DNA of 64,000 nucleotides, taken from assembly GCF_034387475.1 (NCBI RefSeq), contig NZ_JAXCIL010000002.1, forward strand, positions 62,001-126,000, read 5' to 3'. Within the stretch, counting starts at the first letter, position 1. Each line of letters opens with the position of its first letter. The position numbers and the translations under genes were made by a program. The notes beneath the pieces were generated by a model. The model was not told the origin of the DNA and did not search any database. It saw only the letters and a list, made by a program, of their open reading frames with translations. This DNA is from Pseudomonas sp. Teo4 (GTDB taxonomy: Bacteria > Pseudomonadota > Gammaproteobacteria > Pseudomonadales > Pseudomonadaceae). Positions 58,424 through 64,000 of this stretch are shown one piece after another.

Positions 58424-59065
58424 TCACGCCCGCACGAAAGGGTTCTCGCGCATCTCGTCGCCAAGGCGGGTATCAGGGCCGTGGCCGGTCACCACAATGG
58501 CTTCTTCATCCAGGCGATACAGCCGCTCCTTGATCGAGCGCACGATAGCCCGCTGGTCGCCACCCCACAAATCGGTGCGGCCAATTCCACGGCGGAACAG
58601 CGTGTCGCCGGCCACCAGCAGCTTGGCCTCGGCAAACCAGAAACTCATCGAGCCGGGCGTGTGCCCTGGGGTGTGCAAGGCAACTCCACAGCCGCAGGCC
58701 AGCTCTTCGTCGTCACCCAGCCAGCGGTCCGGCGATGGCACCGGCGTGTAGGGCACACCGAACATCTGGCACTGCATTTCCAGGTTGTCCCACAGTGGCT
58801 GGTCGTCCTTGTGCAGGTGCAAGGTTGCGCCGGTCAACTCCTTGAGCTTGCCCGAGGCAAGGAAGTGGTCGAAGTGCGCGTGGGTGTGGATGATGCTCAC
58901 CAACGTCAGGCCGTGGGCCTGCAGGCGGGCGAGAATCTTGTCCGGGTCACCGCCTGGGTCGACCACGATGGCTTTCTTGGTGACGGGGTCGCCGATCAGG
59001 GTGCAGTTGCACTGCAAGGGGCCGACGGGGAAGGTTTCGCGGATGAGGGTGGTTTGGGGATGCAT
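58424..59065 (-). CDS. Glyoxalase-II-like metallo-beta-lactamase-fold hydrolase (213 aa)
   Basis: The HxHxDH motif is in IIHTHAHFDHFLASG, further metal ligands in LHTPGHTPGSM, VAGDTLF and VTGHGPDT. The fold is of the YcbL/GloB-like type. The short length without the C-terminal glyoxalase II helical domain suggests a YcbL-like hydroxyacylglutathione hydrolase or related thioesterase. The cytoplasmic location is expected. The ATG at 59065 is the natural start. Confidence 0.88.
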   Translation of the reverse strand: MHPQTTLIRETFPVGPLQCNCTLIGDPVTKKAIVVDPGGDPDKILARLQAHGLTLVSIIHTHAHFDHFLASGKLKELTGATLHLHKDDQPLWDNLEMQCQMFGVPYTPVPSPDRWLGDDEELACGCGVALHTPGHTPGSMSFWFAEAKLLVAGDTLFRRGIGRTDLWGGDQRAIVRSIKERLYRLDEEAIVVTGHGPDTRLGDEMRENPFVRA

Positions 59066-59407
59066 CTTGGTTACCGGTGCAAATCGAGACTAGAGCCTAC
59101 CATCAGTTTTGCGGTGAGGCGCAGATCGAGCGCCGCCCGCGCGGCGCATCGCGAGCAAGGCTCGCTCCTACGCTTGTTCCGGGCCAATTATTTCAGTGAG
59201 ATTCGCGCGCGACCGCTTGGGTGCATGGCGCAATAACACGTCTTACAAACAAGGCGGTCGCGCGGGTCTGCCACTGGCGTTACTGGCCAAAAACAAACGT
59301 AGGAGCGAGCCTTGCTCGCGATGCGCCGCGCGGGCGGCGCTCGATCTCCCAGGCGCTAAAAATCCACCAGCATCCCCCAACGGCCCCAACGCAACTCCCA
59401 ACCAGCC
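59066..59407. other. Intergenic region dominated by a nested palindrome
   Basis: The 342-bp gap between the hydrolase and sensor kinase genes contains almost only the palindromic element at 59123-59347; no gene is seen in it. Confidence 0.8.
59123..59347. repeat. Large nested inverted repeat of a second palindrome family
   Basis: A perfect 50-bp inverted repeat (59123-59172 and 59298-59347), core GCGAGCAAGGCTCGCTCCTACG, encloses 125 bp. Inside it the arms continue as a weaker match (TTGTT and GGCCA), and a second perfect 11-bp inverted repeat CGCGCGACCGC/GCGGTCGCGCG (59206-59216 and 59254-59264) lies at the centre. The arms are also internally palindromic (GCGAGCAAGGCTCGC). The sequence differs from the GCCGGCAAGCCGGC REP family in the rest of the window. 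Confidence 0.92.
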
Positions 59408-60100
59408 TCAAGGCAAATACAACCTGAACAACCCTCCCCCAAGCGCCCCGCCATTGGCAATCTCGATCCGCCCACGCACGCCATTGCGTTCATGCAACGC
59501 CGCAATCCTGGCCGCGAAGTACAGGCCGAGCCCGGTGCTGCCACTTTGCGCATCGATCCCCTGCACATAGTCCAGTTGCCGTTCGAGCATGCGTGGCGGA
59601 TAACCCGCACCGTCATCGTTGACACTGATCACCAGCTGCTCGCCCTCTTCCTCGATACTGATCAGCAGGGCGTGACCGGCATATCGGATGGCGTTGGTAA
59701 GCACATTGGCCACCACCGTGGCGACCAGTTCACGGTCGAAGAAGCCCAACGGGCTTTCACTTTCGATACGCCAGGTGGCGAGGATATCGCGGTGCTTGAG
59801 CACCTCTTCGTGAGCGGCGAGCTGGGCTTCGATGAAGTCGTCCAGCTCGTGGTAGTCCGGGCACACCGGCAACTGGTTGACGCCCAGTTTGTAAAGACCC
59901 AGCAGTTGCACCAGCATGCCGTTGAGATGACGAAACTCGTGCTCCATCACCCCTTGCTCGGTGCCACCGCGCAGCTCTTCAGGCAGGCGCGCCAGCCACT
60001 GGTCGTGCGCCTGAATCAACGCTGAAAGCGAATTCTTGACGTCATGCACGGTGGAGGCGATCACCGAAGAGAAATCCAGCCCCTGATTGTCCTGACTCAT
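59408..60100 (-). CDS. Soluble sensor histidine kinase (230 aa)
   Basis: The protein starts directly with a dimerisation and H-box region (SSVIASTVHDVKNSLSALIQAHDQW), followed by an ATPase domain with N box (LTNAIRYAGHALLISI), G1 (NDDGAGYPP) and G2 (GSTGLGLYFAARIA). There is no sensor domain or membrane helix, so the signal must come from a partner. It overlaps the upstream REC-TPR gene by 4 bp (ATGA), and the two very probably form a phosphorelay. A similar pair occurs in P. aeruginosa (PA2571/PA2572), as far as I recall. Confidence 0.88.
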   Translation of the reverse strand: MSQDNQGLDFSSVIASTVHDVKNSLSALIQAHDQWLARLPEELRGGTEQGVMEHEFRHLNGMLVQLLGLYKLGVNQLPVCPDYHELDDFIEAQLAAHEEVLKHRDILATWRIESESPLGFFDRELVATVVANVLTNAIRYAGHALLISIEEEGEQLVISVNDDGAGYPPRMLERQLDYVQGIDAQSGSTGLGLYFAARIAALHERNGVRGRIEIANGGALGGGLFRLYLP

Positions 60101-61704
60101 GCGCCGAAAATCCGGATGTGCAGTTTGCGGTAGCGGTCGTAACGGCTGTCACTGGCCGGGATGCCGGCCACGCTGCTCAGGCAACTGCGGCACTCTTGCA
60201 TGATGACGGGCGACGGGTTCTCGCCGCCGATGCGCAACAATGCCTGGGCGGTGTTCAGCGCGATACTGATGTTTTTCGGCTGCAAGCCCAGGGCCTTGCG
60301 GAACATATCGAGCGCCTCGTTCAATTGGCCGCCCTGGTAGCTGCGCACCCCTTGACGATTGAGGTCGACAGCCTCGGTGACGGCGCCGAGTACCGTTGGG
60401 TCGTCGGTCAGCTTGGCGACACTTTGCATGACCTTGGGGTCGTCCCCGTAGGTTTCCACGCAGCCCTTGAGGATCGCGCCGCCCGCAGCCTCCTGACCAA
60501 GCGATTGCAACTGCTTGGCCACGGTAAGGGCAGCCTCCACCGAGAAGAACTGCTCCATCTTGTCCAGACGCTGCATGGCTTGTTCGGTCAGTTTGGCGGC
60601 GGTTTCGGCATCACCTGCCTGCTGCAGGCTGGCGGCCTTCATCAGGCGGGCACGCACCTGCAGGCCCTGGTCCTCGACGTTCTCCTTGGCCACCTCGCTG
60701 AGCACCGTGTTGATCTCGACGCGGGTGCGGGCATCCAGGCCGAAACCTGTGTTCTTGCTCATCAACGCCTGGACCAGGCCGAGGTTGCTTTCGGCATCCT
60801 TGTAGCGCGAACTCTGGCCCTGATTCACCGCGTGACGGTAGGCCTTGGAAGCGCTTTCAAAATCTTCGTTGCCCAGTGCCAGCTTGCCCAGTGCAGCCTG
60901 GCGCCTTACCGCGAGCGGCGACAGGCGCACCGCTTCTTCCAGCATGTGCTGGGCGCGCTTGGTCTCTCCTTGGGCCACCAGCACCTCGGCCATGCCATCG
61001 TACAGCGCCGGCATGATCGGGAAGGCCTTGAGCGCCTGCTCATACACGCCTTGGGCCTGGGCGTGCTGGCCACGCTTGTGCAGCAGGCTGCCCAGGGCCG
61101 AATAGGCCCACGGCTGGGGCCGGCTGGCGAGAATGGCCTTGAGGAACTTGTCCAATTCGTCGAAGCGGCCAAGGTCGCGCAGGGCATCGGCCCGGAAGCG
61201 CAGGCACAGCGGGGCGAAGCGTGGGTCCTGCTTGCACAGTTCAGCGCACGCAGCCAGCACCTCGGCCGGGCGACCACGGTCCAGAGCCTGGAGAATCGGC
61301 TTGAGCAAGGTCTTGCGCTGCACCAGTTTTTCCAGGCGCTGAGCCAGACCTACGCGGTTGAACGGCTTGGTCAGGTAAGCGTCGGGCTCATGCTCGATTG
61401 CGCTGAGTACGATGGCCTGGCTGCTTTCGGCCGTGACCATGATGAACACGCACTCATGGCTGATCAGCTTGTCGAGAATCAAGTCCTCGAGCACCTGCTG
61501 GCCGTTCTTCTTGCCGTCACCCAGGTGAAAGTCCTGGAGGATGAAGTCGTAGCGCTTCTGCCCGCACATGCGGATGGCCTGTTCGCCGCTGTCGGCGGTG
61601 TCTACGTCGCGCACACCCAGCTCACGCAACATGGAACGGGTCGACGTGCGAAAGTCGGTGAAGTCGTCGACGATCAGAAAGCTCTTTTGCCCGTACTGCA
61701 GCAT
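60097..61704 (-). CDS. REC-TPR response regulator (535 aa)
   Basis: The N-terminal receiver domain (about 1-125) has the acidic pocket FLIVDDFTDFR, phosphoacceptor Asp in DFILQDFHLGDG, the Thr in MVTAESS and Lys in YLTKPFNRVG. The remaining 400 residues are tetratricopeptide-type helical repeats (AYSALGSLLHKRGQHAQAQGVYEQAL, LGKLALGNEDFESASKAYRHAV, GVRSYQGGQLNEALDMFRKAL). There is no DNA-binding or enzymatic output, so it probably signals by protein contact. I chose the ATG at 61704 (MLQYGQKSFLIVDD); the longer frame upstream has no function I can see. Confidence 0.88.
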   Translation of the reverse strand: MLQYGQKSFLIVDDFTDFRTSTRSMLRELGVRDVDTADSGEQAIRMCGQKRYDFILQDFHLGDGKKNGQQVLEDLILDKLISHECVFIMVTAESSQAIVLSAIEHEPDAYLTKPFNRVGLAQRLEKLVQRKTLLKPILQALDRGRPAEVLAACAELCKQDPRFAPLCLRFRADALRDLGRFDELDKFLKAILASRPQPWAYSALGSLLHKRGQHAQAQGVYEQALKAFPIMPALYDGMAEVLVAQGETKRAQHMLEEAVRLSPLAVRRQAALGKLALGNEDFESASKAYRHAVNQGQSSRYKDAESNLGLVQALMSKNTGFGLDARTRVEINTVLSEVAKENVEDQGLQVRARLMKAASLQQAGDAETAAKLTEQAMQRLDKMEQFFSVEAALTVAKQLQSLGQEAAGGAILKGCVETYGDDPKVMQSVAKLTDDPTVLGAVTEAVDLNRQGVRSYQGGQLNEALDMFRKALGLQPKNISIALNTAQALLRIGGENPSPVIMQECRSCLSSVAGIPASDSRYDRYRKLHIRIFGA

Positions 61705-61866
61705 CAACACGACCTGTCTTGGGATAATTGGAAAATGGCGCGTGGCGATGCGTACCGCCGAATTTTTTATCGGCAGCACTTCAGGAAAGATGAGCCCAGA
61801 GAACGCGACGCCCAAACAATGGCACTAGGCCATTATTTTATCGGGCAACAGCCCACAGAGCCAGCG

Positions 61867-64000
61867 TCAGGCCAGCAAGCCCAGCGACTTGGCCTTGGCC
61901 ACGGCCTGAGTACGCCGTTCCACCCCCAGTTTGCTGTTGATATGGCTGGCGTGGGTCTTGACGGTATGCAAGGAAATGAACAATCGCTCGCTGATCTGCT
62001 GGTTTGAGCAACCTTGGGCAATCAGCTCCAATACCGCCAACTCCCGGCTGCTCAGGGCTTCCCCACTGCCAGCGCTGGCCAACGGCAGTTCGGGCAAACG
62101 CGCCATCAACTCAGCTTGGGCATAGCCGCCAGCATTCGCCAGCAGCTGTTCACGCAACCACAGAGGGTGCGCCTCGATCAGACGCTGGAAGGGTTGCAAC
62201 ACGCCCCCTTGTGCGGCCTTGAGCGCTTTGGGCAACAGTGCCGAGGCTTGTACCTCCTGCCCTTGCTCCAGCAGCAGGGCGATCCACTGGCACAACGCGA
62301 ACACCGTGAGCATCATCCCGCCACTGGCCTGGCCTTGCTCGACCAGGTTCGAAAGACGCCGCACCGCGTCTTCGCTGCGTGCCTGGATACGCTCGAGCAG
62401 TGCCTGCTGCAGCTCAATGTGCAACGGCAACAAGGGGTGGAACTCCGGAGCGGCTGCCGGTTGTTCGCCGCCATAGGTCTGCCCCAGGCGCAGCAGCCAC
62501 GACTCTGCCAGGTCGGTGCGCCCTTGGGCCAACCACAACTCGCATTTCACCAGGGTGATCATGGCCAGGTAGTAGATCGGCGGCACGTCCCAGATGTGCA
62601 TCAACCTTTCAGCCTCGGCCAGTTCGGCGAACGCTTCGGCAAACTGGCCTTCACGGCCATCGAGCGAGGCGATGACGCAGTGCCCGATCAGGACGCTGAT
62701 ATCGCGACAGGCTCGCGCCTCGCCGAGCCCTGCCCGCAAGCGCGCACGCCCTTGGGCTGGCTGCATGCACGACGCCAGCAGGTAGCCTTCGTACAGCGTC
62801 AGCCGCGCCCGAACGGCATACAAACGCTGGGCAGACAGCCCTTGTAGTCGCATCAGTCCCTGGCGAACCTCGTCCAGGGCCCGAAGCACCTCGCCACGGG
62901 CATGCAGGACACGAGCACGGTCGTAATAGGCCAATGCCTCGAACAACGGGTTTCCGACCCGCTGGGCCAGCTCAAGCGCTTCGCGGTTCCAGCCCCGAGC
63001 GCGCCAGAAATCGGCATCGGCGACGGCCAGGTTGGAAAGGGTCGAAAGGCAAACCAGACGTTGGCCGTAGCGCTTGCTTGGCAAGCTCTGCAATGCCTCC
63101 CCGCAATAGGCCAACGTGCGCCCACGGTCACCACGGCCACGGGCAATTACGCCGCTCAGAGCCAACCATTGGGCCAGCATGGATTTCTGCGCAGTGGCCG
63201 AAGGTGCCGGCAGGAATCGGCTGAGATAACCCGCCAGTTCCTCAGCGGCATCCAGCTGGCAGGCCAGCCCCAGCGCCCAGCTGTACAAAACGATCAGGCG
63301 TGGCGTGCTGATCAGCAGGCTGTCCGGCAGGTCCATCTTCCAGCGCAGCAACATGCCGACGTTCTGTTCGGCCAGCAGCTGTTCTTCCGACAGGCTCTGC
63401 ACCAAGTCGGCGGCCACATCGAGGTGACCGGCGCGCAGGGCTTGCTCCACCGCTTCATCCAGCAGGCCTTGGGACTGGAACCAGCGGCAGGCGCGCAAAT
63501 GCAGGCGAGCCGGGGGTTCACTGGCCTGGCGACTGCGCAGCAGGTCAGAGAACAGGTGATGGTAGCGGAACCAGTGGCCATGCTCGTCCAGGGGCACCAG
63601 AAACACCTGGTGGGCCTGGAGGAAGCGCAAAATCGTGGCGCTGTCGTGGCGCTCGCGCAAGGCGTCGCACAGCTGGGCGCAAAAACGTTCCTGGCAGGCG
63701 GTGTCGTAAAGGAAGGCTTGTACGTCCGCCGGCAGAATGTCGATGACCTCCTCCAGCAGATAATCGCGGATCAGCCCCTCACCGCCATGCAAGGCCTGGG
63801 GCAAGGCATGTTCATCGCCGGACTCACTGGCCGCCAGTTGCCAGAAGCGCAGCCCCGCCACCCAGCCATCGCTGCGCTGGATCAGGTTATCCAGGGCTTG
63901 GCCACGCAACCCTGTGGGTTGCCGGCCAATCACCGCGAGGGATTCGTCCGGCGTCAATCGCAGCTCTTGCTCATTGAGTTCGACCAGTTGCCGCGACAGG
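61867..64000 (-). CDS. MalT-type LuxR transcriptional regulator (N-terminus outside window)
   Basis: The frame is open to the right edge, so the ATPase (Walker) domain is missing from this window; at least 710 residues are present. What is seen is the middle of a large ATP-binding LuxR (LAL) protein: LRDYLLEEVIDILPADVQAFLYDTACQERF-type region, helical TPR-like repeats, and a C-terminal LuxR helix-turn-helix (SSRELAVLELIAQGCSNQQISERLFISLHTVKTHASHINSKLGV). Such regulators respond to small metabolites. The target is unknown. Stop at 61867. Confidence 0.88.
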   Translation of the reverse strand, partial: LSRQLVELNEQELRLTPDESLAVIGRQPTGLRGQALDNLIQRSDGWVAGLRFWQLAASESGDEHALPQALHGGEGLIRDYLLEEVIDILPADVQAFLYDTACQERFCAQLCDALRERHDSATILRFLQAHQVFLVPLDEHGHWFRYHHLFSDLLRSRQASEPPARLHLRACRWFQSQGLLDEAVEQALRAGHLDVAADLVQSLSEEQLLAEQNVGMLLRWKMDLPDSLLISTPRLIVLYSWALGLACQLDAAEELAGYLSRFLPAPSATAQKSMLAQWLALSGVIARGRGDRGRTLAYCGEALQSLPSKRYGQRLVCLSTLSNLAVADADFWRARGWNREALELAQRVGNPLFEALAYYDRARVLHARGEVLRALDEVRQGLMRLQGLSAQRLYAVRARLTLYEGYLLASCMQPAQGRARLRAGLGEARACRDISVLIGHCVIASLDGREGQFAEAFAELAEAERLMHIWDVPPIYYLAMITLVKCELWLAQGRTDLAESWLLRLGQTYGGEQPAAAPEFHPLLPLHIELQQALLERIQARSEDAVRRLSNLVEQGQASGGMMLTVFALCQWIALLLEQGQEVQASALLPKALKAAQGGVLQPFQRLIEAHPLWLREQLLANAGGYAQAELMARLPELPLASAGSGEALSSRELAVLELIAQGCSNQQISERLFISLHTVKTHASHINSKLGVERRTQAVAKAKSLGLLA

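Overview
The window reads as a stretch of chromosome from a Pseudomonas of the putida group. The evidence is the high GC content, the gene set and order (cyoABCDE, flavohaemoglobin with NorR, fruBKA with a divergent fruR, ampDE, DUF1631-nadC, trxB-cysZ, pta), and many intergenic palindromes carrying the core GCCGGCAAGCCGGC that is typical of P. putida REP elements. There is no sign of a plasmid, prophage, insertion sequence or CRISPR array. This is core chromosome with a few accessory genes.

Layout. 1-5879 (minus): most of a giant autotransporter-type surface protein that runs off the left edge, with at least 16 repeats of about 85 residues. 6272-8018: a Cys-cluster protein and an alanine-type aminotransferase. 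8449-13273: the cytochrome bo3 operon cyoABCDE with a long leader and a perfect Anr/FNR-type box upstream. 13835-14341: dsbB. 14727-17610: NO-detoxifying flavohaemoglobin divergent from its probable sigma-54 activator NorR. 17703-21510: CheV, a small secreted protein coupled to a second Cys-cluster protein, and a PAS chemoreceptor. 21735-28058: an RND efflux adaptor and pump followed by a heavy-metal-type two-component system, apparently one operon. 28191-32537: a small exported protein, an OprD porin, a diguanylate cyclase with an operator-like palindrome on its promoter, and two small stress or virulence-type proteins.

32672-40267: the fructose PTS (fruB-fruK-fruA) with divergent fruR and a TatD nuclease. 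40385-42397: a chemoreceptor. 42606-47355: ampE/ampD, a DUF1631 protein and nadC. 47468-49950: trxB, cysZ and an unrecognised 124-residue protein. 50013-52710: a BdlA-like PAS-PAS-MCP protein divergent from a glycosyltransferase that has a three-repeat PHO-box-like array in front of it. 52679-55349: Old Yellow Enzyme, glutathione peroxidase, SlyD-type isomerase and a DUF3565 protein. 55381-59065: pta, an OmpA-like lipoprotein and a glyoxalase-II-like hydrolase. 59408-64000: a sensor kinase with a REC-TPR response regulator, and a large MalT-type LuxR regulator cut by the right edge.

Functionally the window joins respiration and redox control (Cyo, DsbB, TrxB, Hmp, Gpx, OYE), sugar uptake and overflow metabolism (Fru PTS, Pta) and signalling for motility or biofilm (CheV, three MCP-type proteins, a diguanylate cyclase, the large adhesin). 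The observations I consider most worth checking are the PHO-box-like triple repeat before the glycosyltransferase, the nested 225-bp palindrome at 59123-59347, the 9+9 palindrome over the diguanylate cyclase promoter, the Anr site before cyo, and the near-identical tandem repeats in the adhesin. All identifications come from reading the sequence; no database search was made.
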